From the NCBI GenBank assembly GCA_038750655.1, contig JBCDGZ010000033.1, forward strand, positions 1-54,290: 54,290 nucleotides of DNA. Reading direction: 5' to 3'. The number at the start of each line of letters is the position of its first letter. Position 1 is the stretch's first letter. Position numbers and translations under genes: made by a program. Source of the stretch: JBCDGZ01 sp038750655 (GTDB taxonomy: Bacteria; Bacteroidota; Bacteroidia; Chitinophagales; Saprospiraceae). Below, piece after piece: positions 8,000 through 15,999 of this stretch. A model generated the notes under the pieces. It was not told where the DNA came from and did not search any database. It worked only from the letters and a program-made list of their open reading frames with translations.

Positions 8000-9397
8000 C
8001 TAATTACCAATCAATCCATTGCTAAAGAATAAATAATTCAGGACTTCTACTTGCAGGTCGATATTCAATTTGATCTGCTTGAGCTGTACCTGGATGTATT
8101 TCTCTTGTCGTCTATTCAAAAGGAATACGGAGCTTTCGCCGAAGCGGAACTTCTGGTTTTCGCCTTCCAGCAGGAGGCGGTAGCCTTCTACATTCTGGGC
8201 GATCAGCACCAACTGTCGCTGGAGAATATCCTGCTGACGCCAGCTGTTTTCGATCTTATTGCGCAGTTCATTTTGCTTATTTTCGATGTCGAGCTGCACT
8301 TCTTGAATTTTGATGGCGCCCTTTTGGATAGCGGCCCGCTCACTTCGCAGGAAGAGGGGAAAAGAAAAATCGAAGCCCCATTTGACGTCGGCGGCGGAAA
8401 AGTTGGGGCGTATGCTATTTTCTGAGGTGGCGATCAGAGGATTGTATTTGGCTTTGAGCTTGGGCTTTAGTTTTTCTCGCTTGAGCCTTTGCTCGACTTC
8501 GAGCATGGCTCGCTTATTGAATTTTTCCTGGAGTATGGGATGCATGGCCAGAATTTCCTCCACGCGCGGGGCGGCGGAAGGCTGGAAGATTGGATTGCGA
8601 TAGTCCTCGGGGATAACGGAATTTTGCAGAATCAGGGGTTGATCATCGAACCAAAGGAAGTTCTCCATTTGCTGACGAGCCTTGAGCAGCAGGGCAGCAT
8701 TGCCTTGTAAAAGGGCCCCGGCATCCTGCACCAGAATCAGTGCTTCCAGGGTATCCATAGCTGTTTGTTCTCCACTAAAAAAGGAGGTACGAGTGTTCGC
8801 AAAATATTGTCGGGCAAGTTCTATATTTTCTTCCAAAATACTTTCGAAATAAAAGTATTGTTGCCAATACAGATAGGCGGCGGAGGCGGCATAGAGCAGT
8901 TCGTTAATGATTTGCTGCTGCTGATTTCTGGCCATATTTTGAAAAATGCGGGCCTGTTGCATCGCCGTACGGCGCTCGTTGACAAAGAGACCTTGGATCA
9001 GGTTGGCTTCAATACCTACGTTCCAGAGTCCGAAGGGATCGAGAGTATTTTCAGGATTCAAAAAGAGCCCGTCCATGTTTTCGTAGCCTCCGACGATGTC
9101 GATACCCAGCGGCGTGGGCACCTGTAGTTTACCTTCTACATGTCGATAATACAGCTTGTTATCAAAGTTCTTTTGATTCCAGTCCGACGTTAACATCGGG
9201 TCGAGCATGCCCTTGGCCATCAACCATTCTGCCTCTGCTAGATCAAAACGCAGGCGAGCCTGCTTCGCCATTGGATGGTATTGTAAAACATCCTTCAAGT
9301 AACGTTGATAAGTCAATACACTGTCACCCGGCTGTGCCGATGTCATTAGGAAACTCAGTAATAAAAGACCAAGCAAGATCCACTTCTGAATGTGCAT
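8000..9397 (-). CDS. TolC family outer-membrane efflux protein
   Basis: 465 residues with a signal peptide ending near MTSAQP. The body is dominated by long amphipathic helices (LRFDLAEAEWLMAKGMLDP; ENKQNELRNKIENSWRQQ; ENQKFRFGESSVFLLNRRQE), the repeated hairpin pattern of TolC trimers. It forms the outer-membrane duct for the ABC/HlyD exporter encoded just upstream, with only 2 bp to the thioesterase gene. Confidence 0.9.
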   Translation of the reverse strand: MHIQKWILLGLLLLSFLMTSAQPGDSVLTYQRYLKDVLQYHPMAKQARLRFDLAEAEWLMAKGMLDPMLTSDWNQKNFDNKLYYRHVEGKLQVPTPLGIDIVGGYENMDGLFLNPENTLDPFGLWNVGIEANLIQGLFVNERRTAMQQARIFQNMARNQQQQIINELLYAASAAYLYWQQYFYFESILEENIELARQYFANTRTSFFSGEQTAMDTLEALILVQDAGALLQGNAALLLKARQQMENFLWFDDQPLILQNSVIPEDYRNPIFQPSAAPRVEEILAMHPILQEKFNKRAMLEVEQRLKREKLKPKLKAKYNPLIATSENSIRPNFSAADVKWGFDFSFPLFLRSERAAIQKGAIKIQEVQLDIENKQNELRNKIENSWRQQDILQRQLVLIAQNVEGYRLLLEGENQKFRFGESSVFLLNRRQEKYIQVQLKQIKLNIDLQVEVLNYLFFSNGLIGN

Positions 9398-9399
9398 AG

Positions 9400-9783
9400 T
9401 TAAGGTTTGACCAGTTGGATATTGTCCATGTTTTTGCCATGTGGCATTGGCTTTCCGTTTTGATCCACATTGACAAAGACGATGTTCTCAATCTTGATGA
9501 TGGTTGCTTTAGTGAACAAGTTTCTGACCTCACAAGAAAAGCAAATAGAGGTTCTGCCCAACCTGTTGAAGCCCAGGCCAATTTCAATCACATCACCCTG
9601 TTCTGCCGAGCTGATAAAGTCGATTTCTGACATGTACTTAGTGACCACGTTCTTGGAGTTGAGCTTGGCCATGGCATAGATGCCGGCCTCCTCGTCGATC
9701 CAGCGGAGCAGCGCCCCCCCGAAGAGGGTGTTGCGAGCGTTGAGATCGCCAGGTTTGATCAATTTACGAGAATAGAACTTCAT
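9400..9783 (-). CDS. Acyl-CoA thioesterase, hotdog fold
   Basis: 127 residues covering one complete hotdog domain. The pattern NTLFGGALLRWIDEEAGIYA is the acyl-CoA hydrolase signature, with the family's catalytic Asp/Glu region at the start of the central helix; GLGFNRLGRTSICFSCEVRN follows. It hydrolyses acyl-CoA thioesters. It lies inside the exporter operon with 1-2 bp on either side, so it is almost certainly cotranscribed and may act on an acylated substrate or on lipid supply (inference). Confidence 0.9.
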   Translation of the reverse strand: MKFYSRKLIKPGDLNARNTLFGGALLRWIDEEAGIYAMAKLNSKNVVTKYMSEIDFISSAEQGDVIEIGLGFNRLGRTSICFSCEVRNLFTKATIIKIENIVFVNVDQNGKPMPHGKNMDNIQLVKP

Positions 9784-9784
9784 A

Positions 9785-11164
9785 TTACTTGACCGATTTT
9801 AGTGGCGCCTTGCGTTTGACTTTCGGATCTATCAGCGCATCCTCTGCGTAGAAGTCCGGTGGGAAGCCATTGAGCTGTCGCCAGATTTCGTACCAGATGG
9901 GCACATCTTTGAGCAGCAAAAAGGCATTGGTACCCGTTCCGACCCGCAACAGCTCCGGCCAGTCTTTCTTCACCCACTCGGCAGGGCTGATCAGGATTCG
10001 GTACAGTCCATTATCACTAATAAATTGATCAATCGCCACGACCTCTCCGGTGAATATTCCCGTCGAAGCCTCGGGCCAACCGCTGATCACGATCGCTGGC
10101 CAGCCATCAAAGCGGAGGCGCACCGAATTGCCCAGGCTGATCAGTGGCAGGTCCTGGGCTCTGAGGTAAATCTCTACTGCCAAATCGTACTGCGCAGGCA
10201 TAATCGTCGCCACATCTATCCCTTCCTTTACAATCTCACCGATCCCTTTCTTCAGCGTCTTGGTAATGTAGCCCGACTGCGGAGCGCGAAGGAAATAGAA
10301 CTGCTGGCGGATGCTGTAGCTACTCAGTTGAGTCCTCAGCTTGGCCGTCTCCGCCATTGTTTCTAGCTTAGCCGACACTGCCGACTGCTTATCAGACTGT
10401 GACTTGGCCAGCTTATCGCCATATTCCCTTTCGACTGCACTCAGCTCGATGCGAGTATTAACCAGCTCATTGCGCTGGTTGAGCAGCTTGTTGCGCTGTA
10501 CCGTCACCTTAGCTTGGGCCTGCTGTAATTTCAACTCTTTTTCCTGCAATTCCGTTAAAGTCTTCAGACCACTATCATACAGTTGCTGATTTCGCTCTAA
10601 CTGATTTTTTGCGATTTTCTTATTAATCTTAAACGCTTCGAGGTCCGTACTATCTATGGTGATTTTATTGATACTCTGTTGGATTTTATTCTTAATCTGC
10701 TCGCGCTTGAGCGTAAGGGCCTCTTCCAGGACAAGATACTGTTTATCCAGTGCTCTGACTTTATCATCATAAGAACCGATACTCTGCGATTTAGCGTCCA
10801 CCTGCTCGGAAGTTCGCTCCACCAGATCGGGGTCGAAATACTCACTTTTGACCTCCGTAAGGTAAACGATGGTATCGCCGGCCTCCACGAAGTCCCCTTC
10901 CTGGACGTACCACTTTTCCAGCCGTCCGGCAATGACCGATTGTATGGCCTGTGGCCGTTGCTGCGGCGAGCGGGTCGTGACGTAGCCATCAGCCTGGATA
11001 TTCTGCGTCCAGGGCAGAAAGAGGCAGAGAAAAAGCCCCAAAAGTAAGCCGGAGAACAGATAGATCGTCAGGCGATTGAAACCGCCCTGGCGAAGGAGCC
11101 CGAAGGCCCTGAAATCCTCGATCTTACAGATAGAGGAAATGGTGTTTTCAGATATGTTAAGCAT
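9785..11164 (-). CDS. HlyD family membrane fusion protein
   Basis: 459 residues. A cytoplasmic N-terminus is followed by one transmembrane helix at about 32-52 (LTIYLFSGLLLGLFLCLFLP). Then come a split biotinyl/lipoyl-like domain (QSVIAGRLEKWYVQEGDFVEAGDTIVYL and FLRAPQSGYITKTLKKGIGEIVKEG), a long coiled-coil hairpin between them at about 125-290, and a C-terminal beta-barrel region. It links the inner-membrane ABC protein to TolC across the periplasm. It sits 1 bp after the ABC gene and 1 bp before the thioesterase gene. Confidence 0.92.
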   Translation of the reverse strand: MLNISENTISSICKIEDFRAFGLLRQGGFNRLTIYLFSGLLLGLFLCLFLPWTQNIQADGYVTTRSPQQRPQAIQSVIAGRLEKWYVQEGDFVEAGDTIVYLTEVKSEYFDPDLVERTSEQVDAKSQSIGSYDDKVRALDKQYLVLEEALTLKREQIKNKIQQSINKITIDSTDLEAFKINKKIAKNQLERNQQLYDSGLKTLTELQEKELKLQQAQAKVTVQRNKLLNQRNELVNTRIELSAVEREYGDKLAKSQSDKQSAVSAKLETMAETAKLRTQLSSYSIRQQFYFLRAPQSGYITKTLKKGIGEIVKEGIDVATIMPAQYDLAVEIYLRAQDLPLISLGNSVRLRFDGWPAIVISGWPEASTGIFTGEVVAIDQFISDNGLYRILISPAEWVKKDWPELLRVGTGTNAFLLLKDVPIWYEIWRQLNGFPPDFYAEDALIDPKVKRKAPLKSVK

Positions 11165-11165
11165 A

Positions 11166-12806
11166 TCAATTGCCTTTTTTGAGTACTATATTTTGTGTAC
11201 ATTTTTCCTTCCAATAATAGAAGTCAGAGACCACCACCAGCGTCCAGTTGCGCTCCTCAGACATGAGGTAATCAATGATTCTTTTCTTCTCCGAATCCGG
11301 TACAAATTGCAGCGGATCTTCCATCAACAGGAGTCGGGGTTCATTGATGATGATACGGGCGATGAGCATCTTTTGGATAATGCTACGAGGAAGCCTGCGG
11401 CCTCCACTGTCTACATGGCTATTAAGCCCTTCGGGCTGATGGTCGACATAGTCGTTGAGCTGTAGCAGACGGATGACTTCGGAGAGCTTTTTGTCCGAAA
11501 TTTCCCGCCCCATTGTAATATTTTCGCGCAGCGTCCCCTCAAAAATCTGATTAGTCGGAAAAGCCATGCCCAGCTCTTCGTACAGGCGCTCGCGGTCATA
11601 GTTGACAAAGGGAACATCATTGAAATACAGCTCTCCATCCTGAATGGGGTGGATGCCGGCAATCAGCTGTAGCAGTAGCGTCTTCCCGCTGCCCGAAGGG
11701 CCCGTTAGGATCACTTTGGATTTAGCCGGAATGGAAAAAGAAAGATCGTTGATGATCTTCTTGCGCTCGCCGGGAAAGCCGAATTGAATATCGATAGCAG
11801 TAATACCGATCGGCTTATTCTCCTCCAGAAGGGCCGCACCGCTTTGGGCATCCAGTCGCAGGTCAGTCACATAGCCAATCTTCTCCAAGGCCGTAAGTAC
11901 ATCATAAATGGTATCGATGATGCGCAGTAGCTTTTCGACGGAGTTGATGATAAGAATGATGATGATCTCCGCAGCTACGAACTGACCAATATTCATCTGC
12001 TCTTGAAAAACCAGGTACCCACCCAGCAGGAGCAACCCCGCTGCTACAAAGACCTTGAAGCCAATGAAGAGCTGAAACTGATTGATGAGTACCCTAAAGT
12101 GGTTCTCGCGAGCAGAGAGATAATCAATAACAATGTCATCAGTTTTATTAAGGTGAAACCGTTTGGCCGCATTGACCTTGAAGGTGCGATTGACCCGGGC
12201 GATTTCTTCCAGCCAATGGGCCAGTTTGTACTTGTACTTACTTTCCTTAAGGCTAGTCCCCAAACCAGCAGGACCGGTAATGCGAACAATTAGCCACAGT
12301 ACAAAGATGAGGGCAAAGCCTAAAATAAGGAAGAACGGGCTATATATAGCCAGCAGGACCAGACCAAAAATGATCTGGAAAGCCGCCAGCGAAAAGTCGA
12401 TCAGCACCTTAGGCAGGCCCTTTTGGATAGTTAGGGTATCAAAAAAGCGGTTGACTAGCTCCGGGGCGTGGATTTTATCCAGTTGTAGAAAGGATATTTT
12501 GGGAATGCGATAGGCAAATTCGAAGGCCGAGCGCGCAAAGAGATCCTGCTGAATGTGCTCCACAATGCGTAGCTGTACGACTTGTAAAGCACCTGTGCCA
12601 GCAATGCCTATTAATACAAACCCAACTAGTACAACCCAGGAAGAACTGATCTCTCCAGTCTGTATATAGTTGATGATGGCTTGAATACCAAGCGGTAAAG
12701 TCAAGTTGACAATACCTGCAAAGATGGCACAAGCATAAATCTGCCGCAGTTGAGGACGGTACTGACTCAGAAGGTTCCAAAATCTCCTTATTGGCGTTAT
12801 CGTCAT
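11166..12806 (-). CDS. ABC exporter (membrane domain plus degenerate ATPase domain)
   Basis: 546 residues with an ABC-exporter membrane region (about 1-310) and a nucleotide-binding domain (about 335-546). There is no N-terminal C39 peptidase. Walker A is intact (GPSGSGKT, 369-376). Other motifs deviate: the Q-loop position reads AFPTNQIF, the signature is DSGGRR (466-471), Walker B ends LLLMED with the usual D-E order reversed, and the H-loop position reads VVVSDF with no histidine. ATP hydrolysis may be slow or depend on a partner. It is the first gene of the minus-strand exporter operon; the cargo is unknown. Confidence 0.9.
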   Translation of the reverse strand: MTITPIRRFWNLLSQYRPQLRQIYACAIFAGIVNLTLPLGIQAIINYIQTGEISSSWVVLVGFVLIGIAGTGALQVVQLRIVEHIQQDLFARSAFEFAYRIPKISFLQLDKIHAPELVNRFFDTLTIQKGLPKVLIDFSLAAFQIIFGLVLLAIYSPFFLILGFALIFVLWLIVRITGPAGLGTSLKESKYKYKLAHWLEEIARVNRTFKVNAAKRFHLNKTDDIVIDYLSARENHFRVLINQFQLFIGFKVFVAAGLLLLGGYLVFQEQMNIGQFVAAEIIIILIINSVEKLLRIIDTIYDVLTALEKIGYVTDLRLDAQSGAALLEENKPIGITAIDIQFGFPGERKKIINDLSFSIPAKSKVILTGPSGSGKTLLLQLIAGIHPIQDGELYFNDVPFVNYDRERLYEELGMAFPTNQIFEGTLRENITMGREISDKKLSEVIRLLQLNDYVDHQPEGLNSHVDSGGRRLPRSIIQKMLIARIIINEPRLLLMEDPLQFVPDSEKKRIIDYLMSEERNWTLVVVSDFYYWKEKCTQNIVLKKGN

Positions 12807-13140
12807 GTCTTTATCCTTCTTTTAAGCTTTTGATTGAGTGTTTGCTATTTAAAAAACCGTGTTCTTTAGTAGAATATAGCCTTATATATAGCTTTTTCAT
12901 TTTTTTAATAGTAAAACTATCATAATTGATACACATACTTCAACGCCGCTTGCTCTAACTTGTTCACGGAAGGATTGGATTTTTTTGCAGATTCTCATCT
13001 TCATGGAAATGAGACAACAATTTAACAATTATTTAAGGTTTATCTCTTTATTTTACAACGATGGATAGCGAGGGAAAGGCTAAAAGACTGATCCACGAAT
13101 TGGCGGTCAATCCGTAAATCAAGGATGTAACGAGAAAACC
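12807..13140. other. Divergent promoter region between exporter operon and TPR regulator
   Basis: 334 bp without a convincing gene. It is AT-rich on the exporter side and has a small perfect inverted repeat ATAGT-AAA-ACTAT at 12908-12920. An 18-codon frame at 13061 is probably chance. No clear TAnnTTTG box was found for either gene. It is the likely target of the adjacent regulator. Confidence 0.5.
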
Positions 13141-14748
13141 ATGATAGCTGAAGTAAAAAGGGCTTTTATTGGGCCGTTAAGCTGGATGATTTGGTGCGGT
13201 CTGTGGGTCTTGGGGCCTTTCGAAGGGAGTGCGCAATCAGCGGTCCTCGGCAATGCCACGGACTCTACCTTTCAAGTTTATAAAAAGGAGCTGGAGCAGG
13301 CTCTCCGAGGGGCTTCCCCCCGCAATATCGCCCTCAAGCACCTCCAATTGGGCGAATTTTACCGAAGCTCCGGTGTCTTGATGGAGGCTACTGATCAATA
13401 CAACCGGGCTTTGGAGCAAATTGGTCATGATGCTCGGGATACCATTGCTGTTGTGCTGAAAAATAATCTGGGCAGCATCTACCTGGCCCTTAATAACTTT
13501 GACCTGGCCCGGCAATACTTTGAAGATGCTATAGCTTCGGCCAATCAACTGCGCTATCCTCGGGGCAAGGCGGTGGCTACCGGGCTGTTGGGGACCTGCT
13601 TTGAGAAAAAGGGCGACTACCTAGAAGGCTTAAGCCACCAAAAGGAAAGCCTACGGCTTTTCGAGTCGCTAGACGATCGGGCTGGAATAGCGATGACCAA
13701 CGAAAATATTGGCAGCATCTACGAAGACCTCTCGCAGTACAACTTGGCTTATGAGTATTTTGATAAGGCCCTTAAATTTGCGGGCGAACAGGATTTTAAA
13801 GCCCGGGCCAATATTTTTAATAACCTGGGGGACATCCATCGCAAGCAGGGCAACTATGCCGAAGCCATCAAATACACGCAACAAGCGCTGCAGCTCGCCG
13901 AACAAACCCCAAACAACGATGAGTTGGAAAGCGCCAATAAGGATTTGGGCAAGGCTTACGCCCTGATGGGGGATTACCCCAAGGCTTATCAATACCTTTC
14001 GGACGCAGAGCGCTATAAGGATTTAGCACTTCGGGACCAAAATGCCCGCCAACTCCATCGATTGCAGACCATATATGATACTGACCGGCAGGAAGCGGAA
14101 ATTCGGTTGCTGCAAGAACAAAACAAGGTCAGTCAGGCCAATCAGCAACTACTTTGGGTGGCCCTCGCCGCGATGGCCATCATTTTGTTGATCCTCAATA
14201 GTTATAAAAACAGAAAAAGGAAGGCCAGCATTAAAATTCAGGAATACGAACAGCGGACCTTGCAAGCCGAGCTAGAGAAAAAGGTCATCGAGGAGCAAAA
14301 TTTACAGCAAGAAATTCAGCTCAGAACAGCTTCCCTTTCCAAGTACAGCTTGCACATTTCCCAAAAAAACAAAATCCTACTCGATCTATCTACGGCCCTA
14401 AAGAACCTGGCGAATCGCAAGAACATCAATTATTCCGCAAAAATCAGAGAGCTGGCCAAGGACATCGATTTCAACTTGCAGCAGGAAAACGAATGGGAAG
14501 AATTTATTCACTTCTTCAAAGAACTCCATCCCGAGTTTGTCCAAAAGCTATCCAGTCTCTCCGACCATAAGCTTTCTCCCGCCGAACTGCGCCTGGGCGT
14601 CTTGTTAAGATTCAATCTTTCTTCCAAAGAAATTGCTTCCATCCTCCGCATCACCCCCGATAGCGTTCGGGTAGCGCGCCACCGTCTGCGCAAAAAATTA
14701 CCCATCAATTCTAAGGACGATTTGGTGAGTTTTATGATGGGTTTGTAA
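13141..14748 (+). CDS. Membrane-anchored TPR protein with C-terminal LuxR-like HTH
   Basis: 535 residues. A signal-like hydrophobic N-terminus (to about 32) is followed by five to seven tetratricopeptide repeats at about 65-300 (KNNLGSIYLALNNFDLARQY; NNLGDIHRKQGNYAEAIKY). A transmembrane helix lies at about 338-354 (LLWVALAAMAIILLILN), then a coiled coil at about 360-420. The C-terminal HTH is at about 475-530 (LSPAELRLGVLLRFNLSSKE, then ASILRITPDSVRVARHRLRKK). The layout implies periplasmic sensing by the TPRs and direct DNA binding inside. It is divergent from the exporter operon, its most obvious target. Confidence 0.85.
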   Translation: MIAEVKRAFIGPLSWMIWCGLWVLGPFEGSAQSAVLGNATDSTFQVYKKELEQALRGASPRNIALKHLQLGEFYRSSGVLMEATDQYNRALEQIGHDARDTIAVVLKNNLGSIYLALNNFDLARQYFEDAIASANQLRYPRGKAVATGLLGTCFEKKGDYLEGLSHQKESLRLFESLDDRAGIAMTNENIGSIYEDLSQYNLAYEYFDKALKFAGEQDFKARANIFNNLGDIHRKQGNYAEAIKYTQQALQLAEQTPNNDELESANKDLGKAYALMGDYPKAYQYLSDAERYKDLALRDQNARQLHRLQTIYDTDRQEAEIRLLQEQNKVSQANQQLLWVALAAMAIILLILNSYKNRKRKASIKIQEYEQRTLQAELEKKVIEEQNLQQEIQLRTASLSKYSLHISQKNKILLDLSTALKNLANRKNINYSAKIRELAKDIDFNLQQENEWEEFIHFFKELHPEFVQKLSSLSDHKLSPAELRLGVLLRFNLSSKEIASILRITPDSVRVARHRLRKKLPINSKDDLVSFMMGL

Positions 14749-14861
14749 AAACGTTAGGGCAATGTAAATAAATCTTAAATGTTGCCTTCTTGTTTCCGTT
14801 AAATCTTTGCTTGCTTCTTCTTTGTTGCCTACAATTTCTGGAGGTAAGGGGTTGATAGTGA

Positions 14862-14869
14862 TAGTTTTG
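14862..14869 (+). promoter_or_regulatory. Possible -7 box of the phytase gene
   Basis: TAGTTTTG matches the Bacteroidota -7 consensus TAnnTTTG and ends 22 bp before the phytase ATG. No TTG lies at the ideal upstream distance, so support is partial. Confidence 0.4.
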
Positions 14870-14891
14870 CACTAAACAAATCGCTTCTTCA

Positions 14892-15908
14892 ATGAAATTG
14901 TACGCTTGGCCCTTGTTGCTGTTGTTGGTTGTAGGATGCAAGTCTAAATACCACATTGTTTACCCCGTTATTGAGACCGAACCGGTCCGAAATGCCGACG
15001 ATGCAGCGGATGACATTGCCATCTATATTCACCCTGATGACCCAGATAAGCAAGTTATCATTGGCACCAATAAACAGGCGGGATTGGTGCTGTACGACAA
15101 CCAGGGGAAGATCATTAACGAATACCCGATTGGAAGAATTAACAATGTCGATCTGCGACAGCAGGTGGACTGGAATGAGGAGGCTATTACTATCGTTGGG
15201 GGGAGTAATCGCTCGAACAATAGCATTGTTTTTTATCGCTTGGATGAGGAGGAAATGACTTTGGAGGCTTTGCATGATCAGCCGGTTTTCTCTAGGGTGA
15301 ATGAAGTTTATGGCTTTTGCATGTACCAATCTGAGGAGTGCTACGCCTTCGTGGTGGGCAAGGATGGGGTCGTGGAGCAGTGGCTGCTTCGGCCGAAGGG
15401 AAATGGAATGCTGAGGGCGGAGATGGTGCGCAGCTTTGATGTCGGCGGGCAGTGCGAAGGGCTGGTCGCTGATGATGGATTGAAGGTGTTGTATGTCGGT
15501 GAAGAGGCAGAGGGGGTTTGGAAATACGGTGCGGAGCCTGACCAGGGCGAGACGCGCACCAAGGTGGAGCTGATTAGGGAGAATACGAGATTGAAAGCGG
15601 ACATCGAAGGGCTTACCATCTATTATAAGGAGTTGAATAATGGTTACCTGATCGTTTCCAGCCAGGGCAATAACAGCTATGCGGTGTATGATCGGCAGGG
15701 GGATAATCGCTACCTCGGCAGCTTTAAGATCAAGGCCAACGATCGTTTTGGTGGAACCTCGGAGACTGACGGCATTGATGTGACTTCCAAGCCCTTCGGG
15801 GCCTACCCCCGAGGAGTCTTTATCGCCCAGGATGGCAACAACGGCCGCGCCAATCAAAACTTCAAGGTGGTCGATTGCCAGGAAATAGAGCGGGGAATTT
15901 CACAGTAA
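14892..15908 (+). CDS. Beta-propeller phytase (3-phytase), lipoprotein
   Basis: 338 residues with a lipobox (VVGC, C16). Beta-propeller phytase motifs run in order: DDAADDIAIYIHPDDP, GTNKQAGLVLYDNQGK, YPIGRINNVDLR, GGQCEGLVADDG, DIEGLTIYY, LIVSSQGNNSYAVYDRQGD and GGTSETDGIDV. These acidic stretches supply the calcium sites of the family. The enzyme releases phosphate from inositol hexakisphosphate (phytate). The lipid anchor places it at the periplasmic or outer face of the envelope. Length is normal for the family. The T9SS protein and TonB receptor downstream on the same strand suggest a phosphorus-scavenging locus. Confidence 0.95.
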   Translation: MKLYAWPLLLLLVVGCKSKYHIVYPVIETEPVRNADDAADDIAIYIHPDDPDKQVIIGTNKQAGLVLYDNQGKIINEYPIGRINNVDLRQQVDWNEEAITIVGGSNRSNNSIVFYRLDEEEMTLEALHDQPVFSRVNEVYGFCMYQSEECYAFVVGKDGVVEQWLLRPKGNGMLRAEMVRSFDVGGQCEGLVADDGLKVLYVGEEAEGVWKYGAEPDQGETRTKVELIRENTRLKADIEGLTIYYKELNNGYLIVSSQGNNSYAVYDRQGDNRYLGSFKIKANDRFGGTSETDGIDVTSKPFGAYPRGVFIAQDGNNGRANQNFKVVDCQEIERGISQ

Positions 15909-15999
15909 TTTAATCATTTGTTAAGCCGCTCTTATCACACAGACAATAGGAATCAATTTACTTCGCAAGTACCATAATTTCTCACCCTCAAATCTAAGC

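Noticed and set aside
12908..12920. ATAGT-AAA-ACTAT as an operator
   Set aside because: The arms are only 5 bp and AT-rich, so chance is likely; kept only as a note in the intergenic entry.
14889..15857. 322-codon minus-strand frame
   Set aside because: It is complementary to the phytase gene, which has all family motifs. The antisense protein has no recognisable feature.
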